A stretch of 64,000 nt of DNA from Anticarsia gemmatalis. Taxonomy: Eukaryota; Arthropoda; Insecta; Lepidoptera; Erebidae. Both the position numbers and the translations under genes were made by a program. Below are positions 22,030 through 34,894 of the stretch, piece by piece; the stretch's first letter is position 1; each line of letters starts with the position of its first letter. The DNA lies in NCBI RefSeq assembly GCF_050436995.1, contig NC_134767.1, forward strand, positions 6,138,001 to 6,202,000. Reading direction: 5' to 3'. The notes beneath the pieces were generated by a model. That model saw only the letters and a list, made by a program, of their open reading frames with translations. It ran no database searches and was not told where the DNA came from.

Positions 22030-22365
22030 TTAGCTCTGCATGAACAATCAACAAGGAAAACTCATTGTGTATTTATTTTTTCCCTATAGATGATAAAGGT
22101 AGGTACTCCTAGTACGATTCGTAACCAAATGTATATTTTAAAAGGAAAATACCAAGTCATTTGGTAAAATATATTGTCATTGCTATATTTAGATTCAGTT
22201 ACGGTAAAGTATATTATTATAACGTCACTTCTGAATCAAATAATTTACTACATAAGGAACGTACGTAAATTAATTACTACAAAAATAAATTATGACCTAA
22301 AATTTTGCTAGCTTTGGCCTTAACAAGGAATAACATCAAAGAATTTTATAAGTTTAGCATAATAT
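22030..22365. other. Upstream flank of the I29 gene to the duplication junction
   Basis: AT-rich sequence between the putative promoter and the junction at 22365/22366. No feature other than possible regulatory DNA. In unit 2 the same flank (29880-30215) runs into unique DNA. Confidence 0.4.
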
Positions 22366-23775
22366 TAAATCAAGCTTGAGCCCCGGCGCCGGCCGTTAAT
22401 TTACGTCGAATTCGGATAAATTTTATTACTACTTGTGTCGCTTTTACTCCACTCCATTGCAGATTATAAAAGGGCTTTTAATCTGTGGGATTGAGTGTTT
22501 ATTTTATTCATTTCCTTTAAATAAAATACGTAAATAAATGTAGAACTTGCACTGAGCAAGATTAAGCAATGCTCTTCAATAAAGACAAGTCTGTCGTACC
22601 TACGTATTTATAATATCTCGTGCTAAGCCAACATCTATCTTTTATAGTATCTTTACTAATGTTATAAATCCGATAGTTTGTCTGCTTGATTATTTGATCA
22701 CGCCAATACTATTGAAAGATTTTGTTAGGTTAGGTTATAACGAGAATTAACACATAGAACTAATACTTGGCCTGTAAAATCTTTTATCTTTATCTTTTAC
22801 GCTTTACGTTAGTATCTTATAAAATATCCACATATGTAGATGTATTTAAAATAAAACAAAAGGCATATTTAGCTCACCATTTAATACATGAAACAAACAC
22901 TGCATTTAAAATGTAGTGTAATTACAAATAGTCCATTCATATACATATTATACTCATACGCCTTTTACTTAAGTTGGTAGGAGATGTATTAAAAAGACCA
23001 AATTATATTTTTTCGTACAATTTTTTTTGGTCGCAAGTGTACATAGTAACATGTAAAATTGTCTAGACGGATGAAGTAACAGCAATTTAATAGTTTTTCT
23101 AGTACTCAGTAAGTTGATTGTTTTATATTAAGCCTAAGTTCTCAGGTTTATAGTCGTTTTGGTCCAGACTTTAAAAAGGAGTTAATCAAATAGCCTCGAA
23201 GACGACTCGTGGTTTTACTAATATACGATCAATTACAACAATTCATGTAAGGCACATAGTTCACCCAATTACAAGAACACTGTTTCGTACATTGTGATTG
23301 TGAATCGAACTCCCGTACAAAACAAAGGTATTAGTAAGCCTTTTCTAAGACATCCTTGCTAACTTTACATAATGCTATACGGACATTCACTTATCATTCA
23401 ACTTAGCACATACTCCTTACACAAACTTAGTGTTACTCCTAAAAAATAATATTCATCCACGTACAGTCACGCTCATAAATATGTAAGCATTTTTCGCATA
23501 ACACAAGGACGATACATATTTATATCAGCGTGTACCTGATTACACATTTATGTATTCAACTGTACATAGGTTGTGCTTTTCAATTTATTTTCGATAAATA
23601 ATTCATATTGCCATCAATATACATTGTTTGTTTTTAATATGGCTGTCGCGGAAACTACAAGAATTATTCACGGATTATTATAATGAAATTGGGTATTTTG
23701 ATATTATATCGGATATTGAAATACTGAGAATACTATATGTATAGTCTTGACTGTCGCATAAGTTATAACTTATAT

Positions 23776-24040
23776 AGCGCGATTCTGTACAGTCGGTACT
23801 GTCGAGTATCGAAATTTTGACATTTTGAATGTACTACCAAAACATTTCATACGACACCCGTCAGAGGCGCTGATCAGATTTTCATACAAAATTTCTCGAT
23901 GATAGGTCGGTTGTTGGTAGTCGATAGAAGTAGAGAATCGAGCTACAGTTCAGTTGACATTTAGAATGTACTGCCAAATTAGATCCTACGACGCCTGTTA
24001 GAGGCGCTGATCACATTTTTTTTTATCGATGACAAGCTCT
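23776..24040 (+). mobile_element. MITE-1 pair, duplicate of 15926-16190
   Basis: A full MITE-1 (23776-23944) followed head-to-tail by a truncated one (23948-24040), identical to the pair in unit 1. Confidence 0.85.
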
Positions 24041-26293
24041 GTGTTGCGTGGTTTATGCGCAATATTATTATTCTATTAAAGCACCCATAGCCAATTGCCC
24101 TTACTGGTCGGAAAACGATCTATGGGTAAGGATAGATGGATGGCCGAATAGTGGTATTTGAACTGTGCGTCTCCGTGCTTCGGAGGGCGTATTACGAATA
24201 CTCTAGAAAATGGCTATCTTTGTATTCAATGGTTTGCGCATTGTTTATATTAAACATAGAAAAAGTACTTAAGCTTTATCATAACTCAATTTTGTCAATT
24301 ATAATAGTAAAATTACAACAGAATTAACCTCAAAGTAATTTTACGCTGACTGTACTTAAATTTACGCGACTATGAATATTTATTACGATTTACTTGACGT
24401 TTCGGCTGTCACAATTGCTCCTGATTATGCGACCTTGTGACACGTAAAGTGAGTCAAATTATAATGCATGACTGCGTATATCCGTATTATGTGTATATTA
24501 TTAGAACCACATTATCGCCATATGATAATAATAACCATGTCAAATCTATATTGGGAATTTCACACAATATTGTATGTAACAATCCCCGAAGGTTCTATTT
24601 ACGGAATGGGCGAAGGCTACAAAGTAAACATCATGTTAGTTACTTAAGTGAATTTACATAATAGCACTATTAAATAAGAACTGAAAGAAAATATTCTTAA
24701 GAACTTCACACGGTATTTATGCATGTTCTACTATTTCTTAAAGTTTCAAATATTATCCCTTTTACTCATAAATAGCACAAACTTACCTTTTAATGGTATT
24801 TACCAGTAAGAATAAAACTGATCTTACCTTAAATATTTATTTCGTCTCCGCAATGTGTCTGTGTTTTAGCTACATAAATAAATTAAATAATTTCTCTGAC
24901 CCACAGTTGACCTAATACCCCTCATTCCAGAAGAAAATCCGGAGCATTGGGACAATAACGTATTAAAACTCTGCGTTTATATTCCTAATACATACATAAT
25001 ATCACGTCCGCTATACCCAAAAGTGTAGTCTAAGGGGTATGAAATAAAAACAAACCGTTTAATAGTTTTTTCTAGAAAACGTAGCAAAAGGCTGAATGTA
25101 TTATATTTAGCCTGAGGTCTCAGGTTCATAATCGCATGGATCCAGACTTTAAAACGGAGTTAAGGGGTATAAAATAAAAACAAACCGCGACACGAGAATC
25201 AATCCTAAGACATCATGATCGTATACACTACCGTCCAGATCACAGACTTCACGATAGTCTTCAGACTTCACACCGTCATATACTAGTGTATATGACGGTT
25301 GATCGTTGACTGCCTAGACCACAGCCCAGTGGAACGATAATGCATTCAAACCTTACATCTACGTTTCTCTTTCAAAAAAGTGTAGAATGATAATTTGAAG
25401 CAAAAAGCGCTGAGTGGTGAGAGCGTTCAGCAGAGCGTGTCCGACTGACTCAAAGGCAGGTGGGACGGTCGCCGCCCACGACACTCCAGTTTGAAGTTGT
25501 GTAATATCTTTACTACAATTCTTACGTTTGTATTCTTGACCTTGATTTCAAGCTAAAGTTTTAGGTGCTAAGGCTTTACAAAAGTGCTTGTAATAGTAAT
25601 TTGAGGGATTTATTAATAAGTGAACATTTTATTGATAAGGGTACCTTATGAAATTATGACTTTATATTAAAAATATCTATAATTATGAATATGGTCATCT
25701 AAAACAAGCGAATAATACTACTTATGGAATTGATGTTGGTCAAATACTTAAGTAAAATTTTAGTCAACCGAAGCAGCTTAATAACTATTTTAAAAGACGT
25801 TATATTCGAAGCTTTAGGAGGTTTTCATTCAATCCCTTTACGCAAGTAATAGTTTTCTTCGTAAAGACATTGTTATATCTTTCCAATAACTAAAAATAAT
25901 CTCATAACCATACTATTTTTGTCTGTTATTTGAAATTTGGTTACTTTCAAAGAAACCCCTACACACATATTATTATAAAATAAGCGCCAAACTATTTCTA
26001 ACCAAACATTCTTTGAAGGTTGTATAAAATCTTTGTAGATTACACGACCTCGGTACACCAAACGTATTCATACAGTCGCTCCTTGGTTAGAGAGCTTTCA
26101 ACTAAATTAATACACGAACTTGTGTACTTGCTACCTTTGTAACACACTGGACTTTACGTTGAGAAAGATTTTGTAAGCACTAAACGACGTATATTTTTGG
26201 TTCTTGGGGAATGAATGGAACCTTTAGAGTTCATAATTGATAAAAGCAGCGAGAACACATCAGTTTTCAATGAATCTGTAATCAACAACTAGT

Positions 26294-26450
26294 GTTGCGA
26301 TTTCCAACACTCGGTACTAACGAGTCTTTGACATTTAAAATGTAGTTAAATACTTAGTTCCTTTAAAATCCGCTAGAGGCGCCAGTCTATGTTCTCATCA
26401 TCATTTTTCAATAGTTGAATGGTTGTCAATAGTTGTACAAAATTGCTCCT
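26294..26450 (+). mobile_element. Degenerate MITE-1, duplicate of 18444-18600
   Basis: Same diverged element as in unit 1, including CCGCTAGAGGCGCCAG. Confidence 0.75.
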
Positions 26451-27870
26451 CGGCACTTATCTTTACTATTTTGGCAACAAAAGTTAACATAATATTATAA
26501 TGTTTCATAATTTGAACAAGTTCCAAAATAAATGTTGCAATATATTTTCTTACTTACGCAGTAGTTCATAAACATTAACAAAATAAACACCAAATACCAT
26601 ACAAGTAACTATTGTATCATTTCAGAAGCCTAAAAGTTAAAGGTCATTAACCTTTATCGTGACAAAAAAATCGGAGGCGTTACGACTTATTCTTCATTGT
26701 TGGCACAATTACTCATATATAATATACCTTTAGTCCGCCTTTCCAGGAACTGATATAATCGTTCTTGAATCACCACAAAGAGCTGTAAGAAAGAAAGATA
26801 AAACTGTTCTTTGTAGATTACACACGTGTATTCTTTACTTGTTATTTTTATTGTAGATAAAGACAAATCATATAATAATATGATATATTATACGGAAGTG
26901 GGTGTGTTGTTAAACCAATGATTTTTTTTTTCATGGCTTCGGCCGCCATCTTTCTGTCTCTACGCAAAAGTTTAATAAGACATTAAATCTTCTTCGTGAT
27001 TTTTTCTATCTATTTTAAATTATAAACAGCAATATCGTATTCTAATGAAAGCCTCGCACCAGACCCCACACGATGATCATTGATCACAAACTGACTTAGA
27101 TATTAACAAATATAGAAAAAAAACAAATGTGCACTCTTTTCACATTTAAAATATTGAGAAAGGTAATAAAACAATAATTTTAACAGATCTATAAAGGAAA
27201 CTTAATACTAAATTTAGTTAACCTGCAGCGGAAAAAAATACTTGTGTTGAATTAACCGTGCAGGAAAATAAATATTTAGGAAAATAAAATAAAGATTTTA
27301 CAAATCGCTACTATTCTTTTTCATATTATATACATGTAAGTAGATAAACTACACTATAATCATAAACACAAAGTGAAATACATCTAAACGAATAAACATA
27401 TTTTAGCAAAAAGACTGAACCAATTTCAATCAAAATTGACAATGCAGTAGGCTATATCTTATAGACGTCACGAGATAAAATTCTCAACAAAAAACCACGA
27501 GCAGAGTCATGGGTATGGGGCTATGGGCTATGACTAATGTATACTCTAAAGAAAACAAATCCCTTTGTTAAACACTTGTTCGACACCAAAAAGTAAAATC
27601 GCGACAAACTTACAATTTTTCATTCCTGGCTGAAGTTTATAATTTTATATGAATTACTACTCATTGTAGCTGAAAATCCTTATATAATGAGTTTTTTATT
27701 GTTACCTACTCATACACCCGTGAGAACATGAATGTAGAATACAAAGGACGTTTCTGTGGATAAGTTGCATGGTGATAATTTTAAATGTATTTTAAACTAG
27801 CAAGACCCTGAAGGGGCGAGCCTATTACTATATAACGGACACTTTACCAAACCCAAGACCTAACGATCAG

Positions 27871-28030
27871 TAGCATGATTCTCTACAGTCGGTACTATGT
27901 ATCGAGTACAATACATATCGAGTATCAAAACTTTGACATTTAAAATGTACTGCAAAAATAGTTCCTCCTGCCCCCGCTAGAGGCGCTAGCCGGTTGGCGA
28001 TAGTCGATAGTAGTAGAGAATTGCGGTGCT
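27871..28030 (+). mobile_element. MITE-1, duplicate of 20021-20180
   Basis: Same element with the same internal ATCGAGTA duplication and central deletion. Confidence 0.85.
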
Positions 28031-28317
28031 GCAGTCGTACATACAGCCACCAATAATACCACAGGTAATATAGAATTGTTACAAGTAAATATGTTTCATA
28101 AATAAAAATGTATAAGATTATTCATTACAAATTCATATTTAATTATTATTGGCAAAACGTTGGTGTTCTTCAAACACCTCCGCCGGGTTATTCGTAGAAG
28201 AACAGGTCGATTCAAAAATGTGCTTTCTCGCCCGATCGGGTGAGTTGACGAGTAACTCCCTCTGCCAAAGACTTCTGGTATGACTGGTATTATTACTGAT
28301 CTGCTATTATTTAAGTA

Positions 28318-28577
28318 CTAGCTGACCCGCGCAACTTCGCTTGCGTCACGTAAGAGAGAATGGGTCATAATTTTCCCCGTTTTTGTAACATTTTTCGTTA
28401 CTACTCCGCTCCTAATGGTCGTAGCGTGATGATATATAGTCTATAGCCTTTCTCAATAAATGGGCTATCTAACAGTGAAAGAATTTTTCAAATCGGACCA
28501 GTAGTTCCTGAGATAAGCGCGTTCAAACAAACAAACAAACAAACTCTTTATAATATTATAGTATAGATTAGTATAGA
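28318..28577 (-). mobile_element. Helitron-like element, duplicate of 20468-20727
   Basis: Same CTAG/hairpin end and TATAGAT end as in unit 1. It was present before the duplication. Confidence 0.85.
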
Positions 28578-28817
28578 TATAAAATAAATAAGCATATAAT
28601 TTTACAATATATTTTGTTTTTTCCTTTTGTAATCAATACAATGCATTTACCTCATTATTAATTCGATTAAGCAGCGATAACAGTTTAAAAATAAATGTTA
28701 TACTTCTGCACATTATTTACGCTAGGTACATCAATGATTAAATAAAACGTACTTTCAGGACACACATAATAATATAAATTTAATTTCAAAATTATTTATT
28801 AAATCAATTAATAAAAA

Positions 28818-28854
28818 AATAATGGGTACAGTTTTAAAAACTGTACCCATTATT
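28818..28854 (-). repeat. Perfect 18-bp hairpin in the probable 3' UTR, copy 2
   Basis: Identical to 20968-21004. The AATAAA signal of this copy is at 28800-28795. Confidence 0.85.
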
Positions 28855-28983
28855 CTTATCAATTGTTTTAATATTATTATTAAATAACCTCCTCCTCTAA
28901 AAATCCTTAGCATTATAACTCAATTTAGATTCCTTGTAACAAAGGAAATAAAATATTAGTTAAAATAATCACTTTTCTAATCT

Positions 28984-29841
28984 TCAAGCTTTCGTACCCT
29001 TAATTCCAAACTTTGCAAACTCCTCCTTGGTTAAATCCGAAAATTTCGTAATTCCTGAAAACAAATACATATTTTTAACAATAATTATATACTTAGTACA
29101 ATTGTTAGCTGTTGTTAGTGATTCAATAACGCTATTTTCGATGATACAATCGGTAGTATTCAGTATTTAGAGAGTATAGTTTGACATTTAAAATGTACAA
29201 TCAAGTTTTCATTCAAAATTTGTCAATAGCTAGCCGGTTGGCCGTAATTGATAGTAACACAAAATTGCGTTACAAGTCTTATAAACGATTTGGTATATTA
29301 TCACGTTCTTATGATCCTTTTAACTATGACGTCGTTCGCACTATTGTAATAGAACATTTATATGTCATAACTAAAATATTTCTGACTTATAACTTAACCA
29401 GAATCAAAAACAAATATTACATGAAGTACTAGATATCGAGGCGTCTTTGCCATAATATCTATTTAAGTACTTCATAACTTTCTTAACTTCATAGCCAGAC
29501 AATTAATTAAAAGTGGACACAATAATATGACTAAAGTGAAAGTCCTTTTTGACAATACATATACATCACGATTAAGAAATAGGGCTACGATAAAACATCT
29601 TACCGAAAACAGCATTATCGCTTGCTTCATTCAGATGATTAGATTCTAACAGATTGGACTTGAATATTTCGAAGCGTTCAGCCTTCTCTTGTTCACTGGC
29701 ATAGGTCTTCTTGTACGTCTCAATAAAATGTTCGAAAAGCCTGTCTGCATTGTCTAGAGAGTACTTTACTGGGTCCATTGCTATCACGAAACTAACCACG
29801 ATAAAGAGTAGCAAAAGGCACTTGTATGTACAATTTACCAT
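28984..29841 (-). CDS. Secreted I29 cysteine protease inhibitor, copy 2
   Basis: It is identical in sequence to the gene at 21134-21991, with exons 29841-29604 and 29054-28984 and the same 549-nt intron carrying the same MITE-1 scrap. It encodes the same 102 residues: signal peptide, I29 helix with E52/R56/F60/N63/N71, then the GITKFSDLT motif. Coding sequence, splice sites, TATA-like box, 3' hairpin and poly(A) signal are all retained, so both copies should be expressible if the duplication is real. The two copies would double dosage of one protein rather than diversify it. Unit 2 keeps its own upstream flank into unique DNA at 30216. Confidence 0.88.
29140..29274 (+). mobile_element. Degenerate MITE-1 inside the inhibitor intron, copy 2
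   Basis: Identical to 21290-21424, antisense to the gene and within the intron 29055-29603. Confidence 0.8.
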
Positions 29842-29872
29842 CGCTATATGACAATGTGATAATTATTTTTGA

Positions 29873-29879
29873 CTTTATA
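29873..29879 (-). promoter_or_regulatory. TATA-like box of the I29 gene, copy 2
   Basis: TATAAAG on the minus strand, identical in position to the box of copy 1. Confidence 0.45.
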
Positions 29880-30219
29880 TTAGCTCTGCATGAACAATCA
29901 ACAAGGAAAACTCATTGTGTATTTATTTTTTCCCTATAGATGATAAAGGTAGGTACTCCTAGTACGATTCGTAACCAAATGTATATTTTAAAAGGAAAAT
30001 ACCAAGTCATTTGGTAAAATATATTGTCATTGCTATATTTAGATTCAGTTACGGTAAAGTATATTATTATAACGTCACTTCTGAATCAAATAATTTACTA
30101 CATAAGGAACGTACGTAAATTAATTACTACAAAAATAAATTATGACCTAAAATTTTGCTAGCTTTGGCCTTAACAAGGAATAACATCAAAGAATTTTATA
30201 AGTTTAGCATAATATTAAA

Positions 30220-31089
30220 AATTAAGCAAAACATTTTAATAAACCCTTCCACACCTGAGAGTCCTTAATAAATGTCCTAAAAAGCATGCAGTATACTAAA
30301 TTCTCTCTTCCACAGCGTAGTGGATTCAAGGATTAAGCCAAGGAGCTCATTTCAAAAATTTGTTGGGGTTTGCAATATTTCCAATAATTGCAATAATTCC
30401 TCAGTAAGAAGTCCAAATTTTATTATAGTATTACAACATTTGCCAGCCATCGTTTAATTCATATTAAATCGTAAGTTTTCTAGGTGATACGATAACACAG
30501 AGTGCAGAAAATCGCGCTACCGAAAGAAAATAATTAGTACTAATATACCTCATCCTCTGCAGTACAATCGTTGGTCAGAATTAGGAAGTAAGGGTGGTCA
30601 GGTGGACGAACGGACAGGCGAAACAATCCGTGCGCGCTGTTTACAAATGAATCCTTGAGCCTCACAACGACGTAGAATGAAATGAAGTGGTACGGTGTCG
30701 CCCTAATTTAGTACTGCCATAATAGTGTCTCTCTAGTCTATTCATCTAGCGCAGCTAGTTTTAACTAAACCAATCAACCGTGCAGAAGTTTATTTGTAGT
30801 ATCCAAGTGTGGTTGAGGTTGACCACTCTCTTGGTTTCATGGGACGATAGAAAACGTGATACAAAACACTCAAGAATGATTATTCGTTTTAGTTTGAGAT
30901 GCGTACCAAAAGCTTTCGTCAGTCGCTACTGCAAAGCAGATATACAGATGAAAGGTTAAGGTATAGGTTAAGGAATGAAAAGAAGTGGAAAAATAAATTT
31001 CCCTTAATCTTATTCTTCAAGTATTTATCATATCATATAAATCTTTTGTACACATTACGGGTAATAGTATTACACAGGAATTGTAATTA
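30220..31089. other. Unassigned DNA with a SINE-C fragment
   Basis: At about 30777-30860, GTGCAGAAGTTTATTTGTAG and the following GTATCCAAGTGTG, CACTCTC and GGGACGAT blocks match the body of the SINE at 54500-54869 with many changes. GCAGAAAATCGCGCTAC near 30503-30519 resembles an isolated MITE-1 terminus. The rest is unrecognised. Confidence 0.5.
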
Positions 31090-31240
31090 TCATTGGGATG
31101 AAATCGATTCCCACTCGGAACTATTATTATTTGTGCGATCCCCAAAAAAATGTTTCAGGTCTAGTTGTACTTTGTGTCCGTTGTTTGTATGTTTGTAAAA
31201 GTCCTCGCGACACAAGACCAATTCTTATGCTAGGTTTCTG
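31090..31240 (+). repeat. SINE-B, 5'-damaged
   Basis: ATCGATTCCCACTCGG (B-box region), TTTCAGGTCTAGTTGTAC, CCGTTGTTTGTATGTTTG and CGCGACACAAGACCAATTCT match SINE-B at 42604-42800. The A-box head is lost. The 99-codon plus-strand frame ending at 31198 runs through it and is not a gene. Confidence 0.75.
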
Positions 31241-32430
31241 AGTTCGTTTAGCGGTAATTCATCTATTCGATATATATTCAATAGAGTTTTTATTAATGAA
31301 TTTAAACCCTATTGAATGGATTAACTACCTCTAAATGTAGTTGAGAAACCGGAGATAAGTGAAGCAGTTTGCTTTAGAAAAAAATAAAGAAGAAGAAGAA
31401 AATTGTACTTACTGTCTCTGGACAAAATCGGAAAAGTCCGCAAGTTACTTCCATTGAGTCACTACCAGCGTGGTAGAGTTTTGACGGAACACCTTTATTA
31501 TTTAGGTCGCGTATTGTGCGCCATGATTTAATTTGAAACATCCGACAGGAATCTTTCCGCGTTCCTTTGATGCATCGTTTTAACTAACAGTTAAGTGAAA
31601 ATGTGTGTTTAATTAACCTTTCAAAATTATACCAATATTAATTACAAGAGCGTTTGTTTCTCATCCACACATTAGATGCATTTAATGGACAGAAATATAG
31701 TTTGTTACTTGTTAAAATTCTAAACACAGTTTTTTTTGTAAGGGAAAGTAGAAGTAACGTTGTCGTGCGCCAATAACGAATGTTGTGATATAATCAAAAG
31801 TGATAAAAATAATCTTTTTGGATTACATTGTGTTTTGAATTTATTATAGTTATAGTAGGGCCGCTGAATAATTACCGATTTGACAGATTATTCTTTAAAT
31901 TAATCGATATAACCTTGCACGAGCGACACATTTGCCGAATGATTTGGAATACTTCTTTAATATAAAACTTTATGTCAAAATATCAGAATTAAGTTATTTT
32001 CCAGTAGACACTGTTTCAAAACTTAAAATAGTTTGTAAATAATATGAAAACATTTATTTTTTGTTCTTTGGCGCGCTTGTACAAAGTTACATCGTGCGGA
32101 TTCGTGCGTCTAGTTTTTATAGTGATGTGCTTAATAGTGTTTGGTCCGAATTCATTGGAATAGGTATGATTTTTATTTAAAGGAATATTGATGGAATATA
32201 GGAATAAGGAATATGGATATTAAAATTTATTTTATTTCATCAAGTATACTCCACCTAATGAAGAACTTGTGTTTTTAACTATTATTGGTTTTGATTTTAT
32301 TTAATTACACTCTATACTAGAATATTTAAAAACAAACTGTTCCAAAATGATATTAGAGTTACTGGTTCAGTCACTTCACTAGTATAGTCAAAATGTCATG
32401 TGTCAAATCGGTAATAACTCAGCGGCCGTA
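31241..32430. other. Unassigned DNA with a 39-residue membrane-type micro-ORF
   Basis: A short plus-strand ATG frame at 32044-32163 would encode 39 residues with a hydrophobic stretch (FVRLVFIVMCLIVFG). Chance is the default explanation. Nothing else is recognised. Confidence 0.35.
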
Positions 32431-32590
32431 CTATAAGCCAATGTGTCAGTATTGACGATTGACATTTAAATTGTACTAAACAATAAGTTCCTACGGTACT
32501 CGCTACATGCTTATAAATGAGGCTTTCATACAAAATCTCTCAAAAGCTAGCCGGTTGTCGATATTCGAATGTTGGTAGGGAATTGACAAT
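32431..32590 (+). mobile_element. Degenerate MITE-1 copy
   Basis: GATTGACATTTAAATTGTAC, GTTCCTACGGTACTCGCTA and CTAGCCGGTTGTCGATATTC are MITE-1 blocks. Both ends are drifted and the GAGGCGCTGATCAG centre is replaced. Confidence 0.7.
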
Positions 32591-34560
32591 CTGTTCTTGT
32601 AAAGACTACAAAAAAACTGTTCCAGGAGTTTTCTTATTGGAATATGAAAGTCGATAATATTTAAAACCGTCAAATTAAAATATGTGTAATCTAGATTTTG
32701 ACTAGCATTTTTTACATTCAGGTGCGTGATTACATGAGTAATAATTTATTATAATGACACGTTACATCAGCTTACACGAAACCCCATGTTTTAGTTAAAC
32801 GGTTCACAAAATTACCGACCATTCATAATAAAACCGCCATAATTATACGGTATTAAGTAATCGCGTTTAATTTAAGGGAATATTTCGTTTTCGGTGAGTG
32901 AGGGGTGACTGATGATTGGGGTCCCGGGTTCGATTTCCGGATTGAATCGAAAGGGTTAATAAAATATTAGTTTCGAATGAGTTTATGTCAATTTTGTGAG
33001 TTCAATCTGTTGTTCTGGTTGGATCATAATAATGATTGATGATTTAAAATTAATTACAATTTTAAGATAACATTATTTCAAAATTATAGTATCAAAATGT
33101 GTATTTCCTATGTTTAATCTTTTCTTTTACTTGAATTTCCGCCTAGGTCACTTATTCTGACTAAAATTTAAATACTAACGTACATTATGTGTCATTATAA
33201 AAAAGCAATTCTAACTTATATCCGACAATCTAACGTTAAATAAAAATAGCATGCTATTACTGCTTAATAGCTGTATAAATCTAACGGGACAACTAACTAA
33301 GTAACACATAAGTCTACTAGATATCTTAAGTACACATCGGGAATAAGGCTCTGTACACATACGTGCCATTGCAACAGATATTCAAGTTCTACCTCTATAA
33401 TAGGAACCAGTTTTGTTTTATCACTTCTAAAAATAATGAGTATAAATTGACACAAATAATAAGTCTAGTCAACTATAAGTATTATAAGGTCTTCAAGTCT
33501 CTTAGGTCTGTTATATATAAATATTGGGGATATCTCATTACTACGTTTACTGTGCCTGAAAGTACAAACTTACTTCCATATAACTGTCATTGTATCAACT
33601 TCCAGAATACAATTGCAATTGTCTAAAAAAACATTACACTCACACAGTACAGTCAAAGAACATGAATCGCTAAAACATTTTACCTGACTTGAGATACAAC
33701 AGGCACTTATATAACACAGACACACATACACATATAACATCTTATAATACAGAGAAATTCTTCAGCAAAAATAAACAAAGTTTTTTGCCCCTTTCTTTAG
33801 GGCAGCCATATCCGTCCGTCCGTGTCACAAAAGACAGCTGCTTAGAACAATGTGGGTAGACCCTTAAACTAGTTATCCTAGTGTCCTAGGTACAAGCCGG
33901 GACATAAGCCGGCGGTAAACAACGCTTACCTGCGATATTATGAGAGTTATTGGCGCATTAGCTTAATAAATGCGACATGAAAATATTCTATGTTAACTAG
34001 TTTGTAAGTTTCGAATTAATAATGATGTTAATATGTTGTTTTGTGGGAATAACAACTTGGAAATGTAAGCAAATATTAACTTACTTAAAAATGTCTGCAT
34101 TTAAACATAATTAATTGTCAATTTTGGTTCACTTAAGTCTTCATTTGGCTTGTGGATTTTTAGAGCTCAGCGGCCATACGGAATTACCGATGAGAGCAAA
34201 AAGGAGATAAAATGCGCAAAGTACAATTCATTATAAATCTTTCAATATTATTTTTACATACTATTCTATCAAAGGCATTAACGATTGAAATTGGAAGTTA
34301 AAATTAATATATGACGCATTTTATCCAACACTTTTCCATTCACCTATATCATAGTTAGTCTTATAAGCTTTATTGCACAATAACAATAAAACTCGAAGCA
34401 ATTTTCCACCCATTCATTGCACCATACGCCGCGCTGACAGCGATAACCCTACAAAAAATCAGGTAAGCTCAACTAAAATACACGCAAATAAATCTGGGTC
34501 GCATTAAATCCAACCAAAAGGAAACAAGGAACGCTGACTTTTATTTACGGTCGCATTTTC
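32591..34560. other. Unassigned DNA with one tRNA-like scrap
   Basis: GTCCCGGGTTCGATTTCC at about 32921-32938 is B-box-like, with no credible A box. An 87-codon frame at 33363-33626 shows no motif. The part at 33780-33940 is less AT-rich but unrecognised. Confidence 0.4.
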
Positions 34561-34626
34561 AAAAATATTAGCTAGAATACTTTAAGTAAATAAAATAATA
34601 GCGGATCCCCAAGCGGGCCGGGTATT

Positions 34627-34829
34627 TATAAAAGTTGCCTCATGAAAATAATATAGGGGCTTCAGTGTACGAGTCTCACTAACTCCAAGAAATGCTTGCC
34701 TTTCAGGATTTTCTACTGAATTAATACGGTACGACTGTTGTATGATTTCTGTTCTTGAAAAGCGACTTGTGTTTTTGTACTGTAGTGTTTGAGTTTTGTG
34801 TGCTTTTATGTCAGATTATTTAGTTCAAG
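34627..34829 (+). promoter_or_regulatory. Candidate TATA+Inr promoter and first exon
   Basis: TATAAAA at 34627-34633 is followed by an initiator TCAGTG at 34662-34667; the spacing is about 37 bp, a little long for a canonical TATA-Inr pair. Downstream, ATGTCAGATTATTTAGTTCA ends at A34829, directly before GTAAGTAAA, a consensus splice donor, which would give a seven-codon first coding exon. Upstream ATGs open only short frames. No second exon was found downstream. A MITE-1 fragment lies in the putative first intron at 34895. Confidence 0.3.
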
Positions 34830-34894
34830 TAAGTAAAATTTTGTAGGTTAGTGAATATATACTAGCCCTGAAAAGTTACTCTACGTCGCAATAA

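Larger units (their letters stand above)
14516..22365 (+). repeat. Tandem duplication unit 1 (7,850 bp)
   Basis: Everything from TAAATCAAGCTTGAG at 14516 to 22365 recurs 7,850 bp downstream in the same orientation. All segments compared, including long AT-rich tracts and every reading frame, are identical. The outer left flank (CGACA before TAAAT) differs from the internal junction (AATAT before TAAAT), which fixes the boundary. The unit contains the I29 inhibitor gene, one Helitron, MITE-1 copies and several unassigned tracts. Confidence 0.97.
22366..30215 (+). repeat. Tandem duplication unit 2 (7,850 bp)
   Basis: This is the second direct copy of 14516-22365. The right edge ends ATATTAAA and continues as unique AATTAAGC, whereas unit 1 continues TCAAGCTTG. 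TAAA is common to the left edge, the internal junction and the right edge, a 4-bp microhomology. Features repeat at +7,850, including repeat R, the short stem at 25272-25299 and the EcRE-like site at 26641-26653. No base difference was found by eye. Confidence 0.97.

Noticed and set aside
32921..32938. B-box-like sequence suggesting a tRNA gene
   Set aside because: No A box at proper spacing and no acceptor stem; a decayed SINE head is more likely. The same reasoning applies near 40735, 48099 and 63608.
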